Assembly (NCBI GenBank): GCA_039105265.1
Contig: JAPFFF010000003.1
Coordinates: 434,001 to 498,000 of the forward strand
Direction of reading: 5' to 3'
Source: Tritrichomonas musculus
Taxonomy: Eukaryota > Parabasalia > Tritrichomonadida > Tritrichomonadidae
Length of the DNA stretch: 64,000 nt
Positions 53,701 to 60,408 of this stretch are shown piece after piece (positions within the stretch are counted from its first letter, which is position 1; the number at the start of each line of letters is the position of its first letter). Under the pieces are notes generated by a model. That model searched no databases and was not told the DNA's origin. It saw nothing but the letters and a program-made list of their open reading frames with translations. The translations under genes and the position numbers were made by a program.

Positions 53701-56219
53701 AAGATGAAATTGTGAAAGAATATAAAAATACCGAATATGGTCACGTTCGAATGGCAATGAAGAAAGATATTGAAAATTATAACAAAAAGAATGATAACGA
53801 ATTTAATTTCGAAGTCGAACGGAAAAAGTTTGAGAAGAAAGGGAAAGATTTATCATTACTTAATAATTATGTGAAAGCTGCTTTACAATATTCATATGAT
53901 GAAAATTTAGATGATCTCATAAGTGAATTCAATGCAAATATTGACGATGAAAAATTGAAATTAGATTCAGAAAAACTTCAAACATACACAAATGCTTATG
54001 AAATTGTTAAATATTGTAAATTAACTCCATTACAGAAAAGATATGAAACTGCTTTTGGCCAAAAAATAACTTTGGATCAAATGATGTATTACCCATATAA
54101 AATTCGTGATAAGGTTCAATGGAACATTCAAAACGAGAAAGATTTACAATTTGATATTGAGACAGCTTATCATGCAAATCTTGCAAGAATTGTTCATAAG
54201 GAATCTCTAGAATTTCAAGGAATACCAAGAAAAGAACAAGAAACATATGAAGAATATATTGATAATTTACGATATAATCCAGCTACTCAACAACATGATA
54301 AAATTTCAGAAGACGAATTGATTGGTGAATATCAAATAGCGTTTAAATCCTTTGAGAAAGAAAAAACTGACACAGAAAAGAAAATAATTGAAAACATCGA
54401 TGCAATAAATAAAAATTTGGAAGAAGGTTCAAAAGTGACAAAAGATGAGTTGAAAGGATTAACATATTCAGCAAAAGATTTGGATTATGTGAACGCAATT
54501 TTAGACTTCAAACCATTATATGAAAATCATTTTGGAAAAACAAAAATAAATGTAAAAGATATTGTTAAAAAATTTGCACCAGATAAGAAAAATATCGATT
54601 GGGTATATGTTTTAGAAAGTATTGCATTTATACCAATTTTAGATGATCATAATGCACTTCAAAAGAAGAAAGGAACAATGAAAACAGAAGATGTTGCATT
54701 TGTTCATCAAAGTTATATCGAACCAGAAATAGCAAAAAGAACAGATAAAAAAGTGACAGTAGATGATATTCGAAATGCATATATCAAATATAAAGAAAAA
54801 GTCAATACCGAAAAGAAAGAATTTTTCAAGAATCTATTAGAAGAATATCATAAACATATCGATGATAGTTCTGAAACATATGAAAAGCTAGCTGAGTTAT
54901 ATCCGTCATTGGATGATTTAGAAAGATATTTGAAATTGAATCGCTATATTGCAAAGACGAATAAATATTATCGAGATCTGAAAACAAATTATAAGAAAGA
55001 AAATACTCTCTTAAAATATGATGATTATAAAGATAAACCATTGAATAATTTGGAACCAAGTATCATTCTTTTGCAACAAAAAGAGAATGAAGCAAAGAAA
55101 CAATGGGATGATGAGAAAGCAAAAGATGATAAAGAGAAAGAACATAAAAAGAAAGTAGAAGAGAAATTAAAAGATTTGAATTCGTATCGTCGAAAAATAA
55201 ATATGACTGAAATTGGATTTGAAAGATTTAAGAATCAAGATACTGAAACTGCATTACATGAAATTCAAAATATGATAAATGAAGCTCAAGAAAAAGAAAG
55301 ACAACAAAATCAAAATAATGGTAATACAATTGGTGGTGCATTAAGAAATACAGGATTCACAAATCCATTCAATAAGCCCGCAACAACAACAAATACAACA
55401 CCAACAACCACAACAACAACACCAACACCAACAACCACAAATACAGATTTAACAATTAATGATGATTCAGAAAAGAAAGAAGAGAATGTTTGGGCTAAAC
55501 GTTATGAAGGTGGAATTACAAGTTTAATTCAACAAAGTTCGAAAGGTAATGTATCAATACGCCAATTATTGTTAGAACAACAAAAGAAAAATAAATTAAG
55601 TGGGAAACCATCAATAATGTCTCAATTCAATGAAAATCTTCCTCCTAAACCTGTTGTTCCATATCAAACAAATTCAAATATAAATAATTTATTTTCATCT
55701 AAAACAACAATGACAGAAGAGAAAGAAACACCAATAGAAAAGAAACCATTAGTAAGTCCAATATCTGAAAAACCAATGACAATGACAAAAATAGAACCAG
55801 GAAAGAAAATTAACTTATTACCAACAAAAGTTGACGAACCAGAAGTAATTCAAACAAAATCAATGACTCAAATTTTACCAAGAAGAGGTCGGAAAAATGC
55901 ACCATTACGATTTAAAGTATTGGCTCAAAAACAGAAACCAATTGAAACAAAAATTGAGGAAAAGATTGATGATGATGTTGAGGAAGTTAAACCAAAGAAA
56001 CCAACAATTAATACAAAAACTAAAGGAAATAAGAATTTGAAGAAACAAAAATCAGAAAGAAGTAAACTTTTGAAAAAGAAGAAGAAAGAACCAAAAAATA
56101 AATTTGATATTGATATTGATATTGAAGCGAAAACAAAACCAAAAATAATTGATGAAAAAAGTACAATCGACAAACTGGATCTATCAAAAAAACCTAAAAC
56201 CCGTGAAACCTATTATTGA
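44784..56219 (+). CDS. Giant helical protein of the fossil element, about 3,811 residues
   Basis: One frame of 11.4 kb. Almost the whole length is charged and helical, rich in K, E, D, N, Y and W, with coiled-coil stretches and loosely recurring units of about 40-60 residues carrying aromatic landmarks (for example YFLYHIMRSKYKNQFGKEFD, WGHLYGKFNGDLNECNDFFE). The end (from about residue 3530) turns disordered: a Thr/Pro run, then Lys-rich basic stretches. No protease, polymerase, integrase or helicase signature was found. Size, helical repeats and position before the capsid module suggest a scaffold, tape-measure or internal core protein, but that is inference. No named family is recognised. 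Confidence 0.75.
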   Translation: MDENQQPEQNQQPEQLTDEQLLAKYQEAKQDLLNNKGGVISKYGGYIFPDEDSRQEFDWLYDACCKVSNEPPKLNTVINYYQKHPKEIENEWIDLIEYTRVVLDFTINSEVRNIYCPGFGIAEIDKEFQICKTNNKSLLDSLENFRKYRLDRLFKVFGIDDEEIKEWKSNYQSSGEYLGWTELEAAFWWSVCQRIYRFNGKYEIDYLVKILEIRDPLTDIVSFRGISYHQEMVKFYLTMKDDILNINFNILTGLIQNQDLNATVNYFRSKITRTSPAGNQIICPKELFDIRVWDYYQDAANNTIKDVFSKLKLLEEKFIELEALGWKNTYIVYTWTFYKLREQNIRYLEPDNAINTFIDLTNILPTLGTDDCLKLLYVPGIETTYNAIAKLTDTQITAFRIDTQKSKNYQRILEAQRIKKRAIYDLIREIYAVKNPNVQGQLTVDQVDQIYYTKFNERYKNNQDPSQINEHILDELQNEYKEISPEKAKLKIEEFQKQRLWSNEELWRFCVMFNYAKGIETSGDADILCDSLSQEYDLNYYAANEFLKDSLDQSNPIEMEKYIEACIVAMYVNLILIKEKNGYSRKLFWDGFYYNIPQLQETKEHEVNEAIQGLGPQNLTDEQQFTQKHNLTMKWYRKEYQRKKDEFKKFLTDHPGQQFETFAIFHDQYQEEMMKREKKQNEEDEAFAKEIQDSIEIPERKLEAIVQESNMEIENPERVKEIKKQSLLLEKDELLEEYKQKCLSFFEENSYGLPWIKISNWANLDNEISGIQKLIAEETIQTIDELQACMSEHSRNMIDNWIKVIGKFYLKFENNIQTTNETLDAELGKLTIVKQADNHYAKDDLEKILTLLNRSFQDIRLIVNEEFDSLYRMTGNTTNLDAESYYQKKIIQKLNNDFITRGEVPTKIEVIEQLQKGSGSKIEEVEFPRYLGLYQSAVNEILKPFNLSKNKLTEFYSLFVKDGSCQALFKADREKQWENKLNETSEIVKNYRDRYEQSLSNRKNMIKDLIQIEQETSKYRPNSNYNQAVRKSELEALYINGDQITKDLDEDLSHRLNFAIQENDIEQKENKKKKVLSMLNSHGLQVDDDTLERYTAMYNDKEGKRAVEQDITNAKTTLTNKLKSDVQSKITENLIKINQIAEKVPGVSSVDENTILQNVTNKILSNPNQINTIIDEEEEKWKEKLEQALKQENDYMSAKIVEILRQSKRKFDQNDVIQIRSQFIKQNDIPTKEAQFEEWQRSWIASKQDIDKKMGEIITIIAQRANLEGQPFDQQKEENEIFIKDIESETEQSKALEKLQNRLNNEKSLLKSVQDKKKLENLKVQVQHAYGSEFTDNFWNGILVDQKIENKEEYIKELIKNKNTEKGKEDENLKNAINESFTTLFPDWDINQYRFDHLVQYLVLYTPNVETKADLLKYMNDHKEDFFRGGIVMKRWNKYSYNNKKIGFQSLIDYRYNLDEIFNMLKRYQAEIQIFEYSPIKIIELKNVSPPLKSDGQPDYNQIITNYQNIVQQYQNLERQKKNDQAFYQEFNERTKKIHDKEQKDDLFKEVVGHCNNSGDIQQYLNARTYYISMGHDMDKYFDRLEFEKVYKSYEGKENMNLKMDVIIGNTKAEDIPQINMLEQELHNLYPTRFTDKRFRDVKMTYFPQNGSAYKFYLESELAYDKYKKYHEKQSHFPTFMDYFQNQTNGDLSTHGQYFQDEVADIEETERVLSLNDNINNKIRELNEFLPNDDQYSIKRIAAAWRNKNVVQVGESLQNMINNQINGRDTNANLDQALMIWKQHFPEDLKSPSDWRMEWEGNYNAINAINKLGALYEFYYKTHPWEGVNLKKFVREKAKDSITEAQKILQDYYDKNYHNYSVTWDQSSVFHDYLEKYSKAFGRNYVEAWGHLYGKFNGDLNECNDFFESYEKVKKINEKFPKKGNKLYNDVIQYFNEYMKMTDPTVKSAYRKNWQEKYDSYKKTSKTWSTDSNYKKARELLAKIKPQYVSYITQPDLTWTNEEMYANYLIPIVSTYYKQLNNGKDYSMTGQEKDSTLFDQILAKVEEKEQDEETWGKSDVEATFESYKSTNQIDSTLTYKQLKDKYKTPEKARIAIEIDKYRKLIKNRFSIFDEDLPGDTRFTGYHETALDSEERLAWCRKFYSQITQNYAQSWNSPAFNEIWHKYRYYHNDDEQTSSIEKTAALYNFDYNKGKTDLNYKYHLDLYNDTFKKKYTVKTKKDKYISLTSDKAGELTDEQKEQVIDIIQTAVRGYNQYRSDEFQNALLTLNRHADREWTIHDIVLEYEDNYQGALFFCQCQTLKYKLIALLPDKVTEINAIPNSTDGKTKLEKMLREAEKDERSFFSVTFQDLLRHYNHITQEVHDVDSIRDKLGKNFKDCTNRMKIELIKYELETVYEYPKVKLNAINGDNWEQILDKLERLQNELNLKINKFGGDTVVTRYWNEYARTGNAFSDITELLKYKEYDIDEAKYEFLSKIWEKWSGQKDDLKGTTLKEKIKNLQILCDAYFDKYNRFRSDPVLIQLINDHSNKVTWETLINKFQTETNVEKAVFDARAYVANEMNRDQYAVMLRDLGETDNDYLKIEDPQQLFKYLEDKIQRYHENRTKWTTLDADRQIWNSNHKEDKLPEWQNAYKKWKGDWDNAYEALRANALSVWYKNEFGKDYVSDKTNKEKVITLTDLKNRYDSHYKGVGKWRRYWKDYDKRFEKKTTFEEIVNLFQDDVDAAEDYFLYHIMRSKYKNQFGKEFDDLKNPTREDIKDLEIEVKRLDKAKNKAANDQKLRDLFEEYQRKYPESDTAVVSTIRSMLNQHNMNVEETKYYLELKNIIKDFETKYNYVISDHDLMEGEYGSTKEAQIKKLKVEYQRFENEYDKLQNFPKIKEYLEIYNDDLGEGKSLLDLFNKEENDHNAYKTYYEILITVHNKKNPNKAKDINQKPQSYSRACDDLKLEVENILEAIRKFGGNKQWSKLTNAEKDEIVKEYKNTEYGHVRMAMKKDIENYNKKNDNEFNFEVERKKFEKKGKDLSLLNNYVKAALQYSYDENLDDLISEFNANIDDEKLKLDSEKLQTYTNAYEIVKYCKLTPLQKRYETAFGQKITLDQMMYYPYKIRDKVQWNIQNEKDLQFDIETAYHANLARIVHKESLEFQGIPRKEQETYEEYIDNLRYNPATQQHDKISEDELIGEYQIAFKSFEKEKTDTEKKIIENIDAINKNLEEGSKVTKDELKGLTYSAKDLDYVNAILDFKPLYENHFGKTKINVKDIVKKFAPDKKNIDWVYVLESIAFIPILDDHNALQKKKGTMKTEDVAFVHQSYIEPEIAKRTDKKVTVDDIRNAYIKYKEKVNTEKKEFFKNLLEEYHKHIDDSSETYEKLAELYPSLDDLERYLKLNRYIAKTNKYYRDLKTNYKKENTLLKYDDYKDKPLNNLEPSIILLQQKENEAKKQWDDEKAKDDKEKEHKKKVEEKLKDLNSYRRKINMTEIGFERFKNQDTETALHEIQNMINEAQEKERQQNQNNGNTIGGALRNTGFTNPFNKPATTTNTTPTTTTTTPTPTTTNTDLTINDDSEKKEENVWAKRYEGGITSLIQQSSKGNVSIRQLLLEQQKKNKLSGKPSIMSQFNENLPPKPVVPYQTNSNINNLFSSKTTMTEEKETPIEKKPLVSPISEKPMTMTKIEPGKKINLLPTKVDEPEVIQTKSMTQILPRRGRKNAPLRFKVLAQKQKPIETKIEEKIDDDVEEVKPKKPTINTKTKGNKNLKKQKSERSKLLKKKKKEPKNKFDIDIDIEAKTKPKIIDEKSTIDKLDLSKKPKTRETYY

Positions 56220-56262
56220 ACCCGTGAAACCTATTATTGAACCCGTGAAACCTATTATCACA
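56200..56262 (+). repeat. Three tandem 21-bp units
   Basis: CCCGTGAAACCTATTATTGA plus A, begun at 56200, 56221 and 56242; the last copy diverges at its end. It lies at the 3' end of the giant gene. Confidence 0.85.
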
Positions 56263-56365
56263 TCTGAAACTCCAAGTGTTATTTCAAATAATCCTCAATT
56301 AATGAAGTTCATGAATTCAAAGCTTTAAATTTATCTTCTTTGATTTTTATTTTTATTCAAAAATC

Positions 56366-56839
56366 ATGAGTAACGCAGAGATAACAGAATTAAGAAAGTT
56401 GTTACAGGAATTCAAGAAACCAGAAAAGAAACCAAGAAAATTATCAGCATTAAATAAATTTAAGAAATATGTTATGGGAAGAGTTACTGAAAAAGCAATG
56501 GCTGAAACAAATTATGTTGATTTAATTCCAGTTGACAAAATGAGATTATTATGTAAAGCTTATCCAATTGTATGGGATCAATTAGTTTTACAACCACTTT
56601 ATCAAGAATATGGTTTGACAACAGAAGAAGAACAAAGAAGATATCGTGGAAATAAAACAACTCAAGAAGATTATCATAAAATTGTTGACGGTTTAATTGA
56701 AAAATTGAAAACTGGACCAAAAGACGATAGACAACATTTTGAAGAAGATATTGAACAATTATTAGTAGCTGCAATTCAACAAGCATCAAGTGAATTTGAT
56801 GATGACGATGATGGAGAAGAAGAAATTACTGAAGAGTAA
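56366..56839 (+). CDS. Small acidic-tailed protein of the fossil element
   Basis: 157 residues: a basic helical start (LLQEFKKPEKKPRKLSALNK), a middle with conserved-looking aromatic and Leu positions, and an acidic tail (FDDDDDGEEEITEE). No known domain. It sits 45 bp before the ATPase on the same strand, and may be a virion or assembly cofactor by position only. Confidence 0.6.
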   Translation: MSNAEITELRKLLQEFKKPEKKPRKLSALNKFKKYVMGRVTEKAMAETNYVDLIPVDKMRLLCKAYPIVWDQLVLQPLYQEYGLTTEEEQRRYRGNKTTQEDYHKIVDGLIEKLKTGPKDDRQHFEEDIEQLLVAAIQQASSEFDDDDDGEEEITEE

Positions 56840-56884
56840 ATTTTTATTACTTTTTTTACATAATTTAGTCGGAATTTAAAAAAT

Positions 56885-57748
56885 ATGAGTGACAGTGATT
56901 ATTTTAGTGATAGTGAAGAAGAAGAAGTTAACTTTGAGAAAGAAAACATTCGATCAAAAATAAAAGCAAGATTAAAATCAAATTTGAGTCCAAAAAATGA
57001 TTCTTTAATTGCTCCAATTCATGAAGATATCGTTGCTAAATATAATTCTGTTAATGTTATTGTAGGTAAACAAAGTATGGGAAAAACAGTTACAGCATTA
57101 GAAGAAATAATCAAAATTTCAATACTTAATACTCATCATTTATTAGTTTATGTTACAAAAGATGGTGAAGAGAATGATAAAAGTTGGTTATCATTGAAAC
57201 CATTATTACAAATGCCAACAGTTGTAGTTAGTGAAAAAGATGCTGAAAAATGTATTGATGAATTATTAGCAGCAAAAAGTTTATATTACAAAATTCGAAG
57301 AGAAAGAACCAAAAATAAAATTGCACAAGATCAATTAGATGACTTATTTAATGTTTTGTTTGTTGAAGATTTTGATCGAGAATATTTACATTCAATCGTA
57401 TTATTTGATGATATTTCAAATTCAAAATTATTCTCGTCAGAAGAATCATTTTTTAGTCAATTATTACGTAGATGTCGTCATACAAATATGTCTTATTTCT
57501 TATTAGTTCAAGGTTGGAAAGGGTTAAAACCACATATTAAAAATGAAATAAGTACTTTATATTTATTGCCTGGTTTTAATAAACAACAATTACGTTACAT
57601 TTATTCTCAAGCAGCAAGTAATTTAGATTTTGAAGACTTTTTTGATGCATTTCAACAATTAAATGAAATGAAACATGAACATCCAGATGAACATCCAATG
57701 ATTGTTATTCAATGTTCTTCAGGTGGTGATACATATATTAGGTCTTAG
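56885..57748 (+). CDS. A32/HerA-type DNA-packaging ATPase of the fossil element
   Basis: 287 residues. The Walker A motif is VGKQSMGKT (about residue 62) and Walker B is SIVLFDDIS (about 172). Downstream RRCRHTNMSYFLLVQGWK, then HIKNEISTLYLLPGF and QQLRYIYSQ, match the pattern of FtsK/HerA-family packaging ATPases of Polintons, adenovirus-like and large DNA viruses. In the family it drives DNA into the capsid. The N-terminus is acidic (DYFSDSEEEEVNFEKE). Its position just before the capsid genes is typical. Confidence 0.82.
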   Translation: MSDSDYFSDSEEEEVNFEKENIRSKIKARLKSNLSPKNDSLIAPIHEDIVAKYNSVNVIVGKQSMGKTVTALEEIIKISILNTHHLLVYVTKDGEENDKSWLSLKPLLQMPTVVVSEKDAEKCIDELLAAKSLYYKIRRERTKNKIAQDQLDDLFNVLFVEDFDREYLHSIVLFDDISNSKLFSSEESFFSQLLRRCRHTNMSYFLLVQGWKGLKPHIKNEISTLYLLPGFNKQQLRYIYSQAASNLDFEDFFDAFQQLNEMKHEHPDEHPMIVIQCSSGGDTYIRS

Positions 57749-58040
57749 AGTTAATAAAATTTATAACATCATTCAAAGTAATTTTAATTTTTGCAATATC
57801 ATCTTTTATCTTCAAAATTTCTGAATCGTCTTTTTCTTCTTCTTCATTAACCTTCTTTATCATTAATTCACCTTTGATTTTGGTTATACGATAACCTTGA
57901 ATATGATACTTTTTGTTTAGTTTATGTGTTGTTTCTGAATCTAGTTGTTCTTTGTTCTTAGAATAGAATAAATTAAATTCATCAATTGTTTTAAACTCTT
58001 TTAAATAATTTTGAATAGGTTCAATAATTTTCAATTCCAT
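57738..58040 (-). CDS. Small charged protein of the fossil element
   Basis: 100 residues on the minus strand, starting MELKIIEPIQNYLKEFK and ending in a helical stretch (DDIAKIKITLNDVINFINS). Its 3' end overlaps the ATPase gene by 11 bases in a convergent layout. No domain recognised. Confidence 0.5.
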   Translation of the reverse strand: MELKIIEPIQNYLKEFKTIDEFNLFYSKNKEQLDSETTHKLNKKYHIQGYRITKIKGELMIKKVNEEEEKDDSEILKIKDDIAKIKITLNDVINFINSKT

Positions 58041-58091
58041 TTTAAAAAAAATAAAATTTGTTTAAACATTTTTGAAAATATTTAAAACAAT

Positions 58092-58223
58092 ATGCTGATT
58101 GAAATTCTCTTAGGAACACTTGTTTTGATTGAGTTAATGAACACATTATTAAGAGTTATAAAGCTTTTCCCTCCAAATGAGCCACCATTAGATGATGAAA
58201 TTAGACGAAGAATGTACTCATAA
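58092..58223 (+). CDS. 43-residue membrane peptide of the fossil element
   Basis: Starts MLIEILLGTLVLIELMNTLL, one hydrophobic helix, followed by a short polar tail (FPPNEPPLDDEIRRRMYS) and TAA. Small single-span proteins are common in capsid gene clusters of this kind. The start and stop fill the gap between two neighbouring genes almost exactly. Confidence 0.5.
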   Translation: MLIEILLGTLVLIELMNTLLRVIKLFPPNEPPLDDEIRRRMYS

Positions 58224-58226
58224 AAT

Positions 58227-58508
58227 TTAACTAGGTCCATAATTATTATTATCATAAGCAGGTTGTAAGAATTTTTCTTTCCCAGTTTCTAACCAAGGTT
58301 GAACTTTATCATTAACTGTTCGAATACCTCTTCCAATACCACTTGCAATATTACCAATTGTTCCACCTACTGTTTCTCCAACTTTTTCTAAGACTGGCGC
58401 AACTTTATCTGCAGCAAATTGCAAACCTTTTTGAACTATCGGAACTGCTTTTTGTGCAAAATTTTTAACTTTCTCTCCTATTTTTTTAATCCAAGAACCA
58501 AAAGCCAT
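58227..58508 (-). CDS. Amphipathic Gly-rich virion-type peptide of the fossil element
   Basis: 93 residues beginning MAFGSWIKKIGEKVKNFAQK, an amphipathic helix, then VAPVLEKVGETVGGTIGNIA and GIGRGIRTVNDKVQPW. The mix of amphipathic helix and small-residue stretches resembles membrane-active minor virion proteins (pVI or pX type) of adenovirus-like and Polinton lineages. The match is by general character, not by alignment. Confidence 0.55.
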   Translation of the reverse strand: MAFGSWIKKIGEKVKNFAQKAVPIVQKGLQFAADKVAPVLEKVGETVGGTIGNIASGIGRGIRTVNDKVQPWLETGKEKFLQPAYDNNNYGPS

Positions 58509-58577
58509 TGTATAGAATTGTTTTTCATTTTAAAAAAAATTGGCTTTTCGAATTTTTTAAATTCTTCATAAAAACAG

Positions 58578-60377
58578 ATGACTTATCAAAACGCACAATT
58601 TAAGAATTCAGGAAATGATGAAGGTGACATATTAAACTTTTTCAATAATCATTTGAGGACATTAGTACAAAAAAATGGAGGTGATAATACTTTTTCAATT
58701 GTTGAGGAACTCTGTCATGACAAAGATGAACCTATTCCAATTGGTACAAAAACAAAAATAAGATTAACTCATTCAGGTCATACAATCTCCCAAATAGAAA
58801 AAGGTTTCATAAAATTAGATTTAGAACTGAATCTCGAATTAAATAAAACTTTCGCAAATGATTCGGCATTAAATCCTTGTAAGCATTTAAATTATATCTT
58901 TATTGGTTTTAAAAATGCTGCAGAAATCATATCTGAATTACAATTTTGGGTTGACGGAAAATTAATTAGTGGTTATCATCAAAGTGAAATGATTAAAGAA
59001 ACTTTTGCATATAATTCAATTCGACCAAAAGATTCCAAAAATAATGCAGCTCATGCTCATTCATTATGGGAAAGCGTATGCTGCATGAGTCCAAATGTTG
59101 CAGGTGTTTATGTTCCTCTCATTGCTTTTCTAAATAATACGAAAGTTCCTGTTCGTATGGAATTGAATATACCATTCACCGATTTGTTAGCTTTACAAGC
59201 TTGGAGATTGTATCCAAATAGAATTTTAGGTGAAGTTGAAATAGAAGTCAAATTTTCTCTTGATGCTCTTGTTTGGTGTCAACTTCAACCTAAAAATGTT
59301 GGTGAAATCAAAAGATTTTGGAAATGGGTCGACTCTGGGCAATTAGAATATGATGCACCAATATTGCCTATTTTAAATCACTTTTCTCAATACCGAGATG
59401 AAATCATAACTGTCAAATCCGTGGCAACTGTTGCAAACGCCAATATTAAAATCGAGGATATTACAGGTGGTGATAATCAAGGGTCTTATCCATGCGTATC
59501 AACGATCTTAGCTAAGAATAATGCACAAGACATAAATTACTGGCACGTACAAATGAATGGTCTCAAACTCTCAAACGATGATGTGAGAATAGTGAAATGT
59601 CGATCAAATTGTAGTGGATTTGGAGTCAAACCTGATGTAATTGAATCATTAATGACAACATTACAAGAACCAATAATTATTCCTTCGCAAGAATTAACCA
59701 AATATCAATTTGATATGAGGGTAACGGGAGGACGGATCGATATTTCAAAATCTGTTCCATTAAAGAATGCTACAAATATTACAATGATGTTTCCAGCAAA
59801 AACTACTCATTGCACAGTCTATCAAAATGTTATGTTAGAGCAGTGTTGGTTATCAGTCAATAAAAAGAAATATCCAGAAACTTATTTTGATAATACTTGG
59901 GATGGAAGATTTGTTAATTATCAACTAATGGCAAATGAATTAGATGGAAATATTGAACCAACAGATGAATTTGTTGAATCAATCTCAAAACCAATCAATA
60001 ATGTTTATCCAAAACATATGCGTCTGGATAGTGATCCAGCTGAGAATGTGAGATTCTTTATGTCCCCATTTGATAACACAAGTTTCGGAATCAATTTTCA
60101 ACTAGAACGTGGAAATTCTGGTTATGTTTTCGATGGCGTTGATTCTGGAAATCAAGCAGTGTCAATTGAATTCAAAGGAAATTTGATTAATGATGATATT
60201 AATAACGCATATCTGTATCCAGATTTCAATGTCTCTGCGACAAATGGGGTATCAATAAAAAATCAAAAACAAACCCCAATTCCAGAAATGTGGATTTGTT
60301 CTGATACTTATTGGACTTGGTCAATTCAAGATGGTGTTCAATATTACCCACGTGGAAGGCCAACTGGTTATGACTAA
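58578..60377 (+). CDS. Major capsid protein candidate 1 of the fossil element
   Basis: 599 residues, rich in beta-type sequence, starting MTYQNAQFKNSGNDEGDILN. Landmarks shared with the next gene are LALQAWRLYPN, LGEVEIEVKFSLD, LVWCQ, LQEPIIIPSQELT, GINFQLERGNSGYVFDG and the ending PEMWICSDTYWTWSIQDGVQ. Length, tandem paralogy and place after the packaging ATPase fit a double-jelly-roll capsid protein, though the fold cannot be proven by eye. Confidence 0.6.
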   Translation: MTYQNAQFKNSGNDEGDILNFFNNHLRTLVQKNGGDNTFSIVEELCHDKDEPIPIGTKTKIRLTHSGHTISQIEKGFIKLDLELNLELNKTFANDSALNPCKHLNYIFIGFKNAAEIISELQFWVDGKLISGYHQSEMIKETFAYNSIRPKDSKNNAAHAHSLWESVCCMSPNVAGVYVPLIAFLNNTKVPVRMELNIPFTDLLALQAWRLYPNRILGEVEIEVKFSLDALVWCQLQPKNVGEIKRFWKWVDSGQLEYDAPILPILNHFSQYRDEIITVKSVATVANANIKIEDITGGDNQGSYPCVSTILAKNNAQDINYWHVQMNGLKLSNDDVRIVKCRSNCSGFGVKPDVIESLMTTLQEPIIIPSQELTKYQFDMRVTGGRIDISKSVPLKNATNITMMFPAKTTHCTVYQNVMLEQCWLSVNKKKYPETYFDNTWDGRFVNYQLMANELDGNIEPTDEFVESISKPINNVYPKHMRLDSDPAENVRFFMSPFDNTSFGINFQLERGNSGYVFDGVDSGNQAVSIEFKGNLINDDINNAYLYPDFNVSATNGVSIKNQKQTPIPEMWICSDTYWTWSIQDGVQYYPRGRPTGYD

Positions 60378-60408
60378 GATAAGATCTAAATTTTTTTTGC
60401 AAGAACAA

